Under the pieces are notes generated by a model. It made no database searches and was not told the DNA's origin. It saw only the letters and a program-made list of their open reading frames with translations. Below, in pieces: positions 51,735 through 61,162 of a DNA stretch of 64,000 nucleotides. Position 1 is the first letter of the stretch, and each line of letters begins with the position of its first letter. The stretch comes from UBA1426 sp050953365 (GTDB lineage Bacteria; Bacillota; Clostridia; Peptostreptococcales; Anaerovoracaceae), in contig JBMNMN010000006.1 of assembly GCA_050953365.1 (NCBI GenBank), positions 1-64,000 on the forward strand. Reading direction: 5' to 3'. The translations under genes were made by a program, and so were the position numbers.

Positions 51735-51758
51735 GGATTGTTTCACGTGAAACAATCC
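51735..51758 (-). promoter_or_regulatory. parS site embedded in the parB terminator
   Basis: Perfect parS TGTTTCACGTGAAACA at 51739-51754, extended to 12-bp arms (GGATTG...CAATCC). On the minus strand it is followed by TTTTTTGATTTTTA, so the same palindrome can act as the terminator about 80 nt after parB. Confidence 0.92.
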
Positions 51759-51836
51759 CTCGATTTATTTTAATTTTACTTTAATTATGATACCCGTAGT
51801 GGAAACAAGATTGCAATCTCTTTCCTGTCACCTGTC

Positions 51837-52724
51837 TTATTTTAGACTCAGCAGCAATTCCAAAAGCCGTTCTAATTCCTCGCGGCTGAAATACTCAATT
51901 TCAATTTTTCCCTTTTTTGATCCAAGAACTATATTAACTTTTGTTCCCAGTATACTCCTCAGCTCCTCCTCCAGAGCCAGAAGGTCTCTGTTCTTCGGTC
52001 GTTTCTCTGCCTTTTTCTTTTTCTTAGAAGGTTGGCTGTCCTTGGTATAGGCCTCTATGTCTCTTACGGTCCAGTTTTGCTCTATGCATTTTTCAGCAAG
52101 ACTGACTTGTTCCTTGCTGTTTTTGATTCCCGCAATGGCTCTGGCGTGACCGCTGGTCAGCCGTCCGTCTATGACCATTTGCTGCACCGGCTCGGGAAGC
52201 TTCAACAGCCGCAAGCAGTTTGCGATATACGGTCTGCTTTTTCCAATGCTTTTCGAAACTTCTTCCTGGGTGAGGCCGAAGTCGGATATCATTGTAGAAA
52301 GCCCCATTGCTTCTTCAATAGGATTTAGGTCTTCCCGCTGCATATTTTCGATTAATGCCATCAGCGCATTTTGTTCATCCGTAAGCTCGCGGATCAAACA
52401 TGGCACTTCTTTTAGGCCGGCCTTTCTGGCGGCGCGCCACCTTCGCTCTCCAGCCACAATTTCATAACCGCTGCCGCTCCGGCGCAGGACAATAGGTTGT
52501 ATAATACCATGCTCCTCGATGGATTTAGCAAGTTCTTCTATTTTCTCCTCGCTAAAACTCTTCCTCGGCTGATTTTTATTAGGCTTTATCTCATGTATAT
52601 CCACAAAACTCACGCTGTCCTGAGACGGACTTTCGTCGTTTTGCCTGTCCCCCACTGCAATTTCCACACCGCCGAACAGTGCTTCCAGGCCCTTACCCAG
52701 TCCTCTGTTTTTCGATGCGCTCAT
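51837..52724 (-). CDS. parB: Chromosome partitioning protein ParB (Spo0J)
   Basis: 295 residues. N-terminal CTP-binding domain with GERRWRAARKAGL and ALIENMQREDLNPIEEA, the helix-turn-helix (LTQEEVSKSIGKSRPYIANCLRLLKLP) that reads parS, and a C-terminal dimer region. It spreads from parS and recruits SMC/ParA. The start overlaps the parA stop as ATGA. Two parS sites lie within 1.1 kb on either side. Confidence 0.96.
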   Translation of the reverse strand: MSASKNRGLGKGLEALFGGVEIAVGDRQNDESPSQDSVSFVDIHEIKPNKNQPRKSFSEEKIEELAKSIEEHGIIQPIVLRRSGSGYEIVAGERRWRAARKAGLKEVPCLIRELTDEQNALMALIENMQREDLNPIEEAMGLSTMISDFGLTQEEVSKSIGKSRPYIANCLRLLKLPEPVQQMVIDGRLTSGHARAIAGIKNSKEQVSLAEKCIEQNWTVRDIEAYTKDSQPSKKKKKAEKRPKNRDLLALEEELRSILGTKVNIVLGSKKGKIEIEYFSREELERLLELLLSLK

Positions 52725-53497
52725 TTTCTATTCCTTTCCTGTTCCAGAAATTCTTCCGCAAACTCCATATATGCCAGCGCCCCTTTAGAGCGTGGATCAT
52801 ACTCCGTGATAGGCATTCCATAGCTTGGAGCTTCCGCCAACCGTACATTCCTCGGGATGACCGTTGTATAAACCTTATCCCGAAAATATTTCTTTACTTC
52901 CTCCACCACCTGAATGGATAAATTCGTCCGTCCGTCAAACATGCTTAAAATAACCCCTTGAACCTCCAGGGATTTGTTGAGGTTCTTTTTTACTAATTCT
53001 ATGGTGCTCATAAGCTGGCTCACACCCTCAAGAGCATAGAATTCACACTGTATGGGGATTAATACGCTGTCGACGGCAGTGAGAGAGTTGATCGTCAGCA
53101 ATCCCAAAGAAGGAGGACAGTCGATAAAGATATAATCGTACTTTCCTTTAATCTTATCTATGGCTTTCTTAAGTCTTCTTTCCCTGGCCTCCAACTGGAC
53201 AAGTTCAATCTCTGCGCCCGCCAGCTGCACACTGGCAGGAATAATATCTAAATTCTTTAATCCGGTGGATAATATGGCTTCTTCCGGCTCAACATTATCG
53301 TCAATCAAGACTTCATATGCCGTTTTCTTTAGCCCTTTCTTCAGAATTCCCATTCCGCTTGTGGTGTTTCCCTGGGGATCAATATCGAGAATAAGAATTT
53401 TTTTGCCTTTCATTGCCAAGCAAGCTGCCAGATTAATATTTGTAGTAGTCTTTCCTACTCCACCCTTTTGATTAAAAATCGCAATTGCCTTTCCCAA
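52721..53497 (-). CDS. parA: Chromosome partitioning ATPase ParA (Soj)
   Basis: 258 residues, deviant Walker A NQKGGVGKTTTNINLA, Walker A' LILDIDPQGN, Walker B FIDCPPSLG, and conserved FDGRTNLS. It forms nucleotide-dependent dimers on DNA and acts with ParB in origin segregation and DnaA control. It is co-transcribed with parB. Confidence 0.97.
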   Translation of the reverse strand: MGKAIAIFNQKGGVGKTTTNINLAACLAMKGKKILILDIDPQGNTTSGMGILKKGLKKTAYEVLIDDNVEPEEAILSTGLKNLDIIPASVQLAGAEIELVQLEARERRLKKAIDKIKGKYDYIFIDCPPSLGLLTINSLTAVDSVLIPIQCEFYALEGVSQLMSTIELVKKNLNKSLEVQGVILSMFDGRTNLSIQVVEEVKKYFRDKVYTTVIPRNVRLAEAPSYGMPITEYDPRSKGALAYMEFAEEFLEQERNRK

Positions 53498-53686
53498 AAT
53501 CTTCTTCCTTTCTTTATCCGTCTAGTTTTGATCGCGCTCAAGATCTTTCATACGGTCATTGTTCGCACGATTGCTTTGTTTCATAACGTCTGCATTAAAG
53601 AAGTGTTTTAATCACTGCTCTCTATTGGTTAGGATCTTTTTTTCATTATATAACAATATGAAGACAATGAACAGAATCTAAACACA

Positions 53687-53724
53687 AAAATAATGAATGT
53701 TTCACGTGAAACATTCATTATTTT
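53687..53724 (-). promoter_or_regulatory. parS site embedded in the noc terminator
   Basis: parS TGTTTCACGTGAAACA at 53698-53713 lies at the centre of a 38-bp perfect palindrome (19-bp arms, outer part AAAATAATGAA) about 125 nt after noc. On the minus strand the stem ends in a T run, so it may also terminate noc. The rest of the 350-bp gap 53498-53847 holds only the parAB promoter region. Confidence 0.9.
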
Positions 53725-53847
53725 AAATCACAATATGTGTGTTAATCCCATTATATGAATATAATTACATTTCGTTTATAACAATACTGTCCGCTTGTTA
53801 ATCCGGCAAGGGTATTTCCTGATGATCTTAATGCTGTAGCTATTATT

Positions 53848-54639
53848 TTACACGGCTTTCTTTGGAATGAGAATCCGCAGTTCCAGATGATCTCCTTTAT
53901 CCTCCTGAAAATATTGAGCACCGCTTTCCACTTCCTGAATCGTTTTGAAAGCCTTTTTTATAGTATTGATGTAGATTCGGTAATTAATAAACCGAAGTTT
54001 TTCGGCCCTACGGCGCTCCTCCTCCGTCTTTTTGAGGAAATCATCAATAAGCTTTTCGCTCTGCCTCACATTGAGGGAATGCTCGATAATTCTATCCAAT
54101 ATTAATTTACGCTGCTTGCTGTCCGGAAGACGCAGAAGAGCTCTGGCATGACGCTCCGATAGCTGGTTTTCCGTCAATGCTATCTGTATCTCCTCCGGAA
54201 GGGATAAAAGACGAATCTTATTGGAAATGGTAGATTGTTGTTTACCCACGCGCTTGGCAATTTCGCTTTGCGTCAGTCCGTATTCATCCATAAGTCTCTT
54301 GTATGCGGCGGCTTCTTCTATGTAATTTAAATTCTCTCTTTGTACGTTCTCTATCAGCGCAATGAAAGCCATGTCCTTTTCATCCGCATCGCGAATAATA
54401 GCGGGAACTTTTTCAAGCCCTGCAAGCATCGAAGCGCGGATCCTCCGTTCTCCGGCAATCAGCATATATCGGGAGCCGGCTTTCTTTACAATTACAGGCT
54501 GGATTACTCCGAATTCCCGAATGGAACTGCATAACTCCTCCAACTCCTGGTCGGAAAAAGTTTTTCTCGGTTGGTCCGGATTTATCACTATGGAATCGAT
54601 CGGTATTTCCATAGAGCCGCTTTTATTTCTCAGCAACAT
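53848..54639 (-). CDS. noc: Nucleoid occlusion protein Noc (ParB family)
   Basis: 263 residues: GERRIRASMLAGLEKVP, IENVQRENLNYIEEA and the helix-turn-helix YGLTQSEIAKRVGKQQSTISNKIRLLSLP, but diverged from the neighbouring ParB. Position between rsmG and parA is the classic Noc location. Noc binds its own sites, spreads and tethers DNA to the membrane to block division over the nucleoid. A second parB-like role cannot be ruled out. The short N-terminus (MLLRNKSGSMEIPIDSIVI) lacks the long amphipathic helix of the Bacillus protein. Confidence 0.88.
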   Translation of the reverse strand: MLLRNKSGSMEIPIDSIVINPDQPRKTFSDQELEELCSSIREFGVIQPVIVKKAGSRYMLIAGERRIRASMLAGLEKVPAIIRDADEKDMAFIALIENVQRENLNYIEEAAAYKRLMDEYGLTQSEIAKRVGKQQSTISNKIRLLSLPEEIQIALTENQLSERHARALLRLPDSKQRKLILDRIIEHSLNVRQSEKLIDDFLKKTEEERRRAEKLRFINYRIYINTIKKAFKTIQEVESGAQYFQEDKGDHLELRILIPKKAV

Positions 54640-54720
54640 AAAAATACCCCCTTTGTTTCATTTTACAGGAGGCATGTCCTATGTGCAGATTTTTCATAAT
54701 ACAAATAGCGCCATAATAAT

Positions 54721-55431
54721 TTATTTTATGGGCTGTTTCGATGGAATTCCCGCTTTTCTTGGATATTTTGCAGGCGTGGAAGCGATCTTTTCGATCCAAA
54801 GAATCTGGTGATTTAAACCGATATCCTCCAAAGGGACTCCGGAAGTATCCTTCTTCTTTCCTCCTAATACATGCAACGCCTTTCTGCTTTCCGAAAGTTC
54901 GGCATCGATATCCTCCGACTTATATGCCGCAAAGTATCCGCCTACCCGTACAAAAGGAAGACAGTACTCCGCCAGTACGGACAAATGCGCCACCGCACGC
55001 GAAATACAAATGTCATATTTCTCCCGATGGATATCCTGCAATGCTAAATCCTCCGCCCGGCCGTGGATTGCCACAGCGTTTTCAACTCCCAAAGCTTTAA
55101 TTATATCGTTAAGGATGCGAATTCGTTTATTGAGGGAATCCACCAATACGAACTCTTTCTCGGGAAAACAGATGGCGAGAGGAAGTCCGGGGAAGCCCGC
55201 GCCGGTGCCTATATCAATGATCTTTTCCGCTTTTAGAAATTCCGGATAAGCGCCTGCAGCCAGTGAATCGATAAAATGCTTGATTTCGAACTCATCCGGA
55301 TCCTTGATGGCGGTCAGATTAACCTTTTCGTTCCATGAAAGCACCAAATCCCTATATATTGAGAAGGCTTCCATCCGCTTTGAGTTATCATCTATATTCA
55401 TTATTTTCATCGCTCTTCGCAGAACTTCCAT
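54721..55431 (-). CDS. rsmG: 16S rRNA (guanine527-N7)-methyltransferase
   Basis: 236 residues, Rossmann-fold methyltransferase with SAM-binding IIDIGTGAGFPGLPLAI, LVDSLNKRIRIL and the substrate region ISRAVAHLSVLAEYC. It methylates the 530 loop of 16S rRNA. Located between mnmG and noc as in most Firmicutes. Confidence 0.96.
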   Translation of the reverse strand: MEVLRRAMKIMNIDDNSKRMEAFSIYRDLVLSWNEKVNLTAIKDPDEFEIKHFIDSLAAGAYPEFLKAEKIIDIGTGAGFPGLPLAICFPEKEFVLVDSLNKRIRILNDIIKALGVENAVAIHGRAEDLALQDIHREKYDICISRAVAHLSVLAEYCLPFVRVGGYFAAYKSEDIDAELSESRKALHVLGGKKKDTSGVPLEDIGLNHQILWIEKIASTPAKYPRKAGIPSKQPIK

Positions 55432-55472
55432 GTTAAATGCTGCTTCTCCTTTGTATAATTACTTCTCAATGT

Positions 55473-55516
55473 GGATTTTCGGAGTTGGGAGAGTGTGTTC
55501 CCAACTCAGAAAATCC
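55473..55516. other. Long hairpin between mnmG and rsmG
   Basis: GGATTTTC-GGAGTTGGGA pairs with TCCCAACTC-AGAAAATCC around GAGTGTGT. It is strong but not followed by a T run on the minus strand; a processing or stability element is likely. Confidence 0.6.
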
Positions 55517-55540
55517 AAAAACGAAAGACAAATTGATCTT

Positions 55541-57430
55541 TCATGCTTTATTGCCGGAGCGCCGCATCCGCTCCAGATGAATCATAAGCACGTTTATGTC
55601 AGCGGGCGAAACGCCGGAAATCCGAGAAGCCTGTCCTAATGACAGAGGGCGATGCTGGTCAAGCTTTTGCCGGGCTTCAATACGGAGTCCGTCCAGCGAC
55701 ATATACTCCAGATCCTCCGGCAGCTTCTGATTTTCCAGCTTTCTAAAGCGCTCAATCTGCTGGAGTTGCTTGGCGATATACCCCTCATATTTAATATGCA
55801 CCTCTACCGACGTAATGATATGCTTCGAAAGAGGCTCCCTTTCAGGATCAATTATCGCTAACAGTTCGTATGACAATTCGGGACGACGCAACAATTCGGC
55901 AAGGGAAATGCCGCTCTGTACCGGGGAACTTCCTATGGACTCAAGAAGCGAATTGGCCGTTGCAGGGTTCACTATAGTGGCTGCAAGGCGCTTCAATTCA
56001 TTATCGACTGCATTCTTTCGGTTTAAATAAGCCGCATAGCGTTTTTCCGATACGGACCCGACCCGGTATCCCCGTTCCGTAAGGCGCTCCTCCGCATTGT
56101 CCTGGCGAAGAACAAGCCGATACTCGGCCCGTGAGGTCATGATCCTATAAGGCTCATTGGTCCCCTTCGTAATCAAATCGTCGATGAGAACTCCGATATA
56201 TGCTTCCGACCTATCCAGGACAAAAGGCTCTTTTCCATCCAGTTTCAAAACGGCGTTAATTCCTGCCATGAGTCCTTGGGCTGCCGCTTCTTCGTAACCG
56301 GAGCTGCCGTTGAACTGACCGGCGCAGAAGAGATTGGCCACCTTCCTGTGCTCCAGATTAATCTGCAACTCCAAAGGATCGATGCAATCATATTCTATAG
56401 CATAGGCCGGGCGAACAATCTTAACATTTTCAAGCCCGGGTATGGTCTTATAAAACTGTTCCTGAACATCCTCGGGAAGACTGGATGACATCCCCTGGAC
56501 ATACATCTCTTCCGTTTCAAGGCCTTCCGGCTCAATAAACAACTGATGTCTTTTTTTGTCCGCAAAGCGATTCACTTTATCCTCGATCGACGGACAGTAT
56601 CTGGGGCCAACTCCTTCTATCTGTCCTCCGAAAAGCGCAGACCTCCCAAAATTCCTGCGAATTATCTCGTGGGTCTCCTCGTTGGTATATGTGAGCCAGC
56701 AGGAAACCTGGTCACGTTCCAGCTTTTCATTCATAAATGAAAAGGGAACGATTTCTTCGTCTCCCGGCTGCTCGATCATTACATGGTAATTCAAGGAGCT
56801 GCCTTTTACCCTGGCGGGTGTGCCCGTCTTAAACCTGCGCATTGCAAAGCCTTGTTTTTTCAGATACTCCGCCAGCCTTAGAGAAGGAGCAAGCCCGTTG
56901 GGCCCGCTGGTATAATTGTATTCTCCGATAAAAATCCTTCCTCCCAGGAAAGTTCCCGTTGCCAGTATTACTGCTTTTGCCAGATAGACGGCGCCTGTAT
57001 TCAGCAAAACGCCCTTGACTGTCTGATCCTCGATAAACAGCTCTACAACCTCTCCCTGCTTTAGATCCAGTCCCTCCTGCTGTTCCAGAGCCCGCTTCAT
57101 AGCCTGATGGTACAAGGTTTTGTCAGCTTGAGCGCGAAGGGAATGAACCGCCGGCCCTTTGGAGGTATTGAGCATCTTGCTCTGTATGAACGCTTCGTCA
57201 ATGGCAAGTCCCATCTGGCCGCCCAGAGCGTCGATCTCACGTACCAAATGTCCTTTCCCGCTTCCTCCGATGGAAGGATTGCACGCCAACATGGCTATGG
57301 CTTCCAAATTTATGGAAAGGATCAACGTCCGCTTTCCCATCCGCGCGCAAGCCAAAGCTGCCTCACAACCCGCATGACCGGCACCTACTACAATAACATC
57401 GTATTCACCCATGAGATAACCCATAGTCAT
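55541..57430 (-). CDS. mnmG: tRNA uridine-34 5-carboxymethylaminomethyl modification enzyme MnmG
   Basis: 629 residues. FAD-binding motif YDVIVVGAGHAGCEAALA, second nucleotide motif AVILATGTFLGGR, and CNPSIGGSGKGHLVREIDALGG. It works with MnmE to modify wobble uridine. It begins 4 nt after the mnmE stop. Starts at 57424 (AGGA seven bases upstream) and 57412 are possible and would remove two or six residues. Confidence 0.97.
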   Translation of the reverse strand: MTMGYLMGEYDVIVVGAGHAGCEAALACARMGKRTLILSINLEAIAMLACNPSIGGSGKGHLVREIDALGGQMGLAIDEAFIQSKMLNTSKGPAVHSLRAQADKTLYHQAMKRALEQQEGLDLKQGEVVELFIEDQTVKGVLLNTGAVYLAKAVILATGTFLGGRIFIGEYNYTSGPNGLAPSLRLAEYLKKQGFAMRRFKTGTPARVKGSSLNYHVMIEQPGDEEIVPFSFMNEKLERDQVSCWLTYTNEETHEIIRRNFGRSALFGGQIEGVGPRYCPSIEDKVNRFADKKRHQLFIEPEGLETEEMYVQGMSSSLPEDVQEQFYKTIPGLENVKIVRPAYAIEYDCIDPLELQINLEHRKVANLFCAGQFNGSSGYEEAAAQGLMAGINAVLKLDGKEPFVLDRSEAYIGVLIDDLITKGTNEPYRIMTSRAEYRLVLRQDNAEERLTERGYRVGSVSEKRYAAYLNRKNAVDNELKRLAATIVNPATANSLLESIGSSPVQSGISLAELLRRPELSYELLAIIDPEREPLSKHIITSVEVHIKYEGYIAKQLQQIERFRKLENQKLPEDLEYMSLDGLRIEARQKLDQHRPLSLGQASRISGVSPADINVLMIHLERMRRSGNKA

Positions 57431-57433
57431 TTC

Positions 57434-58813
57434 CTACTTTCCAAGGCAAAACCGTTCAAATACGGCATCAATAATATCCTCAGTAACGGTTTCACCGATA
57501 ATATCTCCTAATAACTCCCAGGCATGCCGTACATCCACTTCAATAAAATCCAGCGCCTCAAACTGACATGCCATCATGGTCGCATCATAAATATCCTTTC
57601 TCGCCCGAACCAAAAGATCTTTGTGCCTTGCATTTGTAATAATATCGCTTTTCTCCTGGGAAAGCTGTCCTCCGTATACAAGTTCCACTATGCTGTCTTC
57701 CAGTTCTTTTATTCCTTTTTCTTCTATGACAGCCGCATCGATGAATTTAGCCTGGGGTAAAAGCCGGGCTAGCTGATCCGCAGCAACTTGTTTGCCTAAA
57801 TCCATTTTATTAAGCATAACGATGACCTTTCGATCTCCGATTCTGTTTGCAATATCCAGATCCTCTTCCCTAAGCGGCTGGCTTCCATCCACCATAAACA
57901 CGATTAAATCGGCCTTTTCGAAAGCCGCCTTGCTCCGTTCGATGCCCATCTGTTCGATAGGATCATCCGTAGAATGAATTCCCGCCGTATCTGTGAGATA
58001 AACGGGGATCCCATGCAAGCTGAGACCTTCTTCAATGGTATCCCTGGTGGTTCCCGGGATTTCGGTCACAATGGCTCTCTGTTCACGCAAAAGCGCGTTG
58101 AGTAAAGAGGATTTTCCCACGTTAGGTCTGCCCACAATGGTTATCCGCAAACCCTCCTGAATAATACGCCCCGTATCTGCTGAAGCTATGAGTTTATCAA
58201 TATCATCGCCAATTAGCGATAAACTGTCTATCAACTCTTCATAGGTAATTTCTTCAATATCTTCGTCGGGGTAATCGATATTGACAGCCAAATTTACGAG
58301 AACGTCCATAAGCCGGCCGCGAAGCTCTTTCACTTTGCGGGAAATACTTCCTTCCAGCTGGCTCATTGCCGTTTCAAAACCCTTTTCCGTTTTAGCGCGA
58401 ACCAGATCGATTACGGCTTCCGCCTGCGAAAGATCAATTCTTCCGTTTAGAAAAGCTCTTTTCGTAAATTCACCGGGCTCCGCCAACCTGGCTCCTCGGG
58501 CAAGAACAAGAGAAAGAATCTTGCGTAAAGAAACAATACTGCCATGGCATTGAATCTCCGCCACATCCTCCTTAGTGTAAGTATGAGGAGCTTTCATAAA
58601 TACGGCCATTACTTCATCCACTACGGTTTTGGTCTCCGGATCCAAGATGTGACCGTAGGTTAATTGTCTATTTACGATATGCTTTGCATCTTGTAAATGC
58701 GCGGGTACAAAAAGTTCTTGTAAAATTTCCTCCGCTTTTGTTCCGCTAATTCTCACAATCCCTATGCCACCTTCTCCAAAGGCGGTTGCAATGGCAGCAA
58801 TCGTATCTTCCAT
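57434..58813 (-). CDS. mnmE: tRNA modification GTPase MnmE
   Basis: 459 residues from the ATG at 58813 with GGAGGAGAAA directly upstream (the frame extends to a TTG at 58825). Tetrahydrofolate-binding N-domain (IAAIATAFGEGGIGIVRISG), a G domain with GRPNVGKSSLLNALL, DTAGI and NKMD, and the C-terminal CLGK that contributes the catalytic cysteine. Partner of MnmG. Confidence 0.97.
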   Translation of the reverse strand: MEDTIAAIATAFGEGGIGIVRISGTKAEEILQELFVPAHLQDAKHIVNRQLTYGHILDPETKTVVDEVMAVFMKAPHTYTKEDVAEIQCHGSIVSLRKILSLVLARGARLAEPGEFTKRAFLNGRIDLSQAEAVIDLVRAKTEKGFETAMSQLEGSISRKVKELRGRLMDVLVNLAVNIDYPDEDIEEITYEELIDSLSLIGDDIDKLIASADTGRIIQEGLRITIVGRPNVGKSSLLNALLREQRAIVTEIPGTTRDTIEEGLSLHGIPVYLTDTAGIHSTDDPIEQMGIERSKAAFEKADLIVFMVDGSQPLREEDLDIANRIGDRKVIVMLNKMDLGKQVAADQLARLLPQAKFIDAAVIEEKGIKELEDSIVELVYGGQLSQEKSDIITNARHKDLLVRARKDIYDATMMACQFEALDFIEVDVRHAWELLGDIIGETVTEDIIDAVFERFCLGK

Positions 58814-58897
58814 TTTCTCCTCCAATTCGCCACCGAGTTTGCTTTTAATCAGACACCTATTACAAGATTAATACTTTTTAGGAACTTAATGCGGGAT

Positions 58898-58934
58898 AAA
58901 AACCAGCCACTGGATTATCCTGTGGCTGGTTTTC
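58898..58934 (-). terminator. Intrinsic terminator after jag
   Basis: AAAACCAGCCAC and GTGGCTGGTTTT (12 bp, perfect) around an 11-nt loop, with TTTTTAT following on the minus strand, a few nt after the jag stop. It ends the rpmH-to-jag transcript. Confidence 0.92.
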
Positions 58935-58938
58935 ATGG

Positions 58939-59760
58939 CTATTTGCGTTCTATTATAACCCTTCTGTACGGTTCTTCTCCTTCGCTTCGGGTGGTAACCG
59001 CCGTATTTTTCTGGAGAGCCGAATGAATTACTTTTCTTTCGTAGGGATTCATCGGCTCAAGCCGTACGTTTTTCCCTGTCCTTTGTACCTTATCCGCCAG
59101 CCGGTTGGCAAGCTGTTCCAGAGTTTTTTCTCGCTTTGAACGATAGTTTTCCGCATCCACTATTACCCGCAAATACTTATCTCTGTCTTTATTTGCAACC
59201 AGACTGGTCAAGTACTGGATAGAATCCAAAGTTTGTCCTCTTTTACCTATAATCGTTCCGGAATCCGGACCTGAGATTTCAAAGTACAGGCATTCGTCAT
59301 TGGAAAACGCTTTTACATTGAGATCAAGTCCCATGCGCGAGACCACGTCTCTCAGAAAATCCAATGCCGGGGCGTCTTCTACTTCCTGAAGATCTGCCGG
59401 TCGCTCACTGATAGAAACCTTGTTCTTTGACTCGTCCTTTGTATGCTGTTGTTTGCTTCTCTTCTTTTTGGTTCTTTCCTTATGAGACTCGCCTTGGTTC
59501 TGCTTTTTTGAACCGCTTTTTTCTAAGGCTTTTTCTCTTTTCTCTGCAGGTTTTTCTACAGGTTCTTCTATTTTTTCAACTTCCGGTTCCTTTTTCTTTA
59601 CGACTCTTACTTTAGCAAGCTTTGATCCCAGTCCGAAAAAGCCTCTTGAGGGTTCTTCGAGAACAATGACCTCCACTTGATCTCTTTCCAATTTTAAATC
59701 TTGAAGGGCTAATCTGACGGCATCTTCAACGTCTTTGCCCCATTTTTCCGAAAAATCCAT
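58939..59760 (-). CDS. jag: RNA-binding protein Jag/KhpB
   Basis: 273 residues: Jag-N domain (about 1-52, VEVIVLEEPSRGFFGLGSK), a long Lys/Glu-rich linker (about 53-125), a KH-like domain (GTIIGKRGQTLDSIQYLTSLVAN) and an R3H domain (RLEPMNPYERKVIHSALQ). It binds RNA and affects cell shape and division in Gram-positives. Downstream of yidC in the conserved order. Confidence 0.95.
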   Translation of the reverse strand: MDFSEKWGKDVEDAVRLALQDLKLERDQVEVIVLEEPSRGFFGLGSKLAKVRVVKKKEPEVEKIEEPVEKPAEKREKALEKSGSKKQNQGESHKERTKKKRSKQQHTKDESKNKVSISERPADLQEVEDAPALDFLRDVVSRMGLDLNVKAFSNDECLYFEISGPDSGTIIGKRGQTLDSIQYLTSLVANKDRDKYLRVIVDAENYRSKREKTLEQLANRLADKVQRTGKNVRLEPMNPYERKVIHSALQKNTAVTTRSEGEEPYRRVIIERK

Positions 59761-59776
59761 TTCACACCTCCGTGTA

Positions 59777-60484
59777 TTAAGCTCCGGCCTTCGACGTGGA
59801 CATTTGCTTTGCCTTCCATTTGTTCATTCCGAAAGTTTGAACAATCATAAACAAGGTGCCGATAAACCAATATAATGTAAGTCCCGCCGGAAAAGATCTT
59901 CCCATCCAAACGATCATAATGGGGAAGAAATATTTCATCATCTTCATCATGGCATTGGCGCTCCCCATATCTGCTGTTGCCGACATGGACTGCGTCAAAG
60001 AGAAAGAGATAAATGTGGCGATACCTGCCAGAACAGGCAGAATCCAAGGATCCGGCTGCGAAAGATCCGGAATCCATAAGAACGCTTCATGAACGCCCAT
60101 CAACATCTGTGGATCGTCGATAAACGCCATGGGATTTCTCAGCAATACAAAGAGCGCCAAAATAATAGGCATCTGGATCAGCATGGGGAGGCATCCTCTC
60201 ATAGGATTGAATTTTTCCTCCCTGTAAAGCTCCATCAGCTTCATGTTCATCATTTCTCTGTCGTTTGCGTATTTTTTTTGAATAGCCTGGATCTTCGGCT
60301 GAAATTCCTTCATTTTTATTGAGCTCTTTATCTGCGATGCATACAGAGGAAACAGGCAGGCCCGTACCAGCAGTGTGAATACAATCAGCGCAATTCCGTA
60401 GTTATTGATTAAGTCATAGAGAAACGATAACAACGCGCCCATCGGTTCTGCGAAGATAGCCATAATTTTTTCATATGTGGTCAT
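59777..60484 (-). CDS. yidC: Membrane protein insertase YidC (Oxa1 family)
   Basis: 235 residues, with about five hydrophobic helices and the conserved Oxa1 segments YGIALIVFTLLVRACLFPLYASQIKSS (with the functional Arg in the groove) and GCLPMLIQMPIILALFVLLRN. No lipobox is present, unlike SpoIIIJ of Bacillus. It inserts and folds membrane proteins alone or with Sec. A GGAGGA site precedes the ATG. Confidence 0.96.
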   Translation of the reverse strand: MTTYEKIMAIFAEPMGALLSFLYDLINNYGIALIVFTLLVRACLFPLYASQIKSSIKMKEFQPKIQAIQKKYANDREMMNMKLMELYREEKFNPMRGCLPMLIQMPIILALFVLLRNPMAFIDDPQMLMGVHEAFLWIPDLSQPDPWILPVLAGIATFISFSLTQSMSATADMGSANAMMKMMKYFFPIMIVWMGRSFPAGLTLYWFIGTLFMIVQTFGMNKWKAKQMSTSKAGA

Positions 60485-60498
60485 TCAATATCCTCCAA

Positions 60499-60708
60499 TC
60501 ATTTTAAAGGATCATACCCTCCCGGATGGAAAGGATGGCACTTCAAAATTCTTTTAATTCCGAGGTAGCTGCCCTTCAGTGCGCCGTATTTTTCTACTGC
60601 TTGAATAAAATACGCAGAACAGCTGGGATAAAATCTGCAGGTTTGCGGGAAAAGTGGTGAAATAAATTTCTGATATCCTCTCACCAAGATTATAAGAATC
60701 CTTTTCAC
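60499..60708 (-). CDS. yidD: Membrane protein insertion efficiency factor YidD
   Basis: 69 residues with a GTG start. The family core is complete: LVRGYQKFISPLFPQTCRFYPSCSAYFIQAVEKYG and CHPFHPGGYDPL. It assists YidC. It starts 6 nt after the rnpA stop region. Confidence 0.96.
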   Translation of the reverse strand: MKRILIILVRGYQKFISPLFPQTCRFYPSCSAYFIQAVEKYGALKGSYLGIKRILKCHPFHPGGYDPLK

Positions 60709-60714
60709 TTTCCC

Positions 60715-61062
60715 TCACCTGACTTTGCTTTTAAAAAGCTTTGCTTTTTTTATTGCGGCTTCCATAGATTTTTTCACATCCGCATATTTCAAATTGACAA
60801 TTGTGTTCCTTGCTATAAAAAGCAAGTCATATCCCGGTTCTAGTTGATTTTCAATACTGCGAAAGGATTCTCGAAGCAACCTCCTGGCCCGGTTTCTCTG
60901 AACGCTGCGTCCCACTTTTTTACTCGCTAAAAAAGCCCTCCTGTTATAAGAAAGGCCGTTTTTCCTGTAAATCAGTACCAAACATCTCTCTCCTACAGAT
61001 TTCCCTTTATCATACAGTGCGGAGAAATCTTTTTTATTTCGCAGCACTTCAGGTTTTAACAT
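60715..61062 (-). CDS. rnpA: Ribonuclease P protein component
   Basis: 115 residues, basic; LRNKKDFSALYDKGKSV, the RNR motif region FLASKKVGRSVQRNRARRLLRESFR, and YDLLFIARNTIVNLKYADV. It aids RNase P RNA in tRNA 5' maturation. A terminator-like hairpin separates it from rpmH. Confidence 0.97.
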   Translation of the reverse strand: MLKPEVLRNKKDFSALYDKGKSVGERCLVLIYRKNGLSYNRRAFLASKKVGRSVQRNRARRLLRESFRSIENQLEPGYDLLFIARNTIVNLKYADVKKSMEAAIKKAKLFKSKVR

Positions 61063-61144
61063 GCCTTCTCCTTATTTGTTCACCTTATTTACATGTCTAT
61101 TGAGCGGTGAACCTATGCCCGAATCAGCATGAAATGAAACAAAA

Positions 61145-61162
61145 AGACCACATCTGCGGTCT
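61145..61162 (-). terminator. Attenuator/terminator after rpmH
   Basis: AGACC-GCAGATGT-GGTCT followed by TTTTTG on the minus strand, adjacent to the rpmH stop. It likely lets more rpmH than rnpA mRNA be made. Confidence 0.75.

Noticed and set aside
51837..54639. Plasmid-type partition locus
   Set aside because: parA, parB and noc lie in the conserved chromosomal order with rsmG, mnmG, mnmE and the origin.
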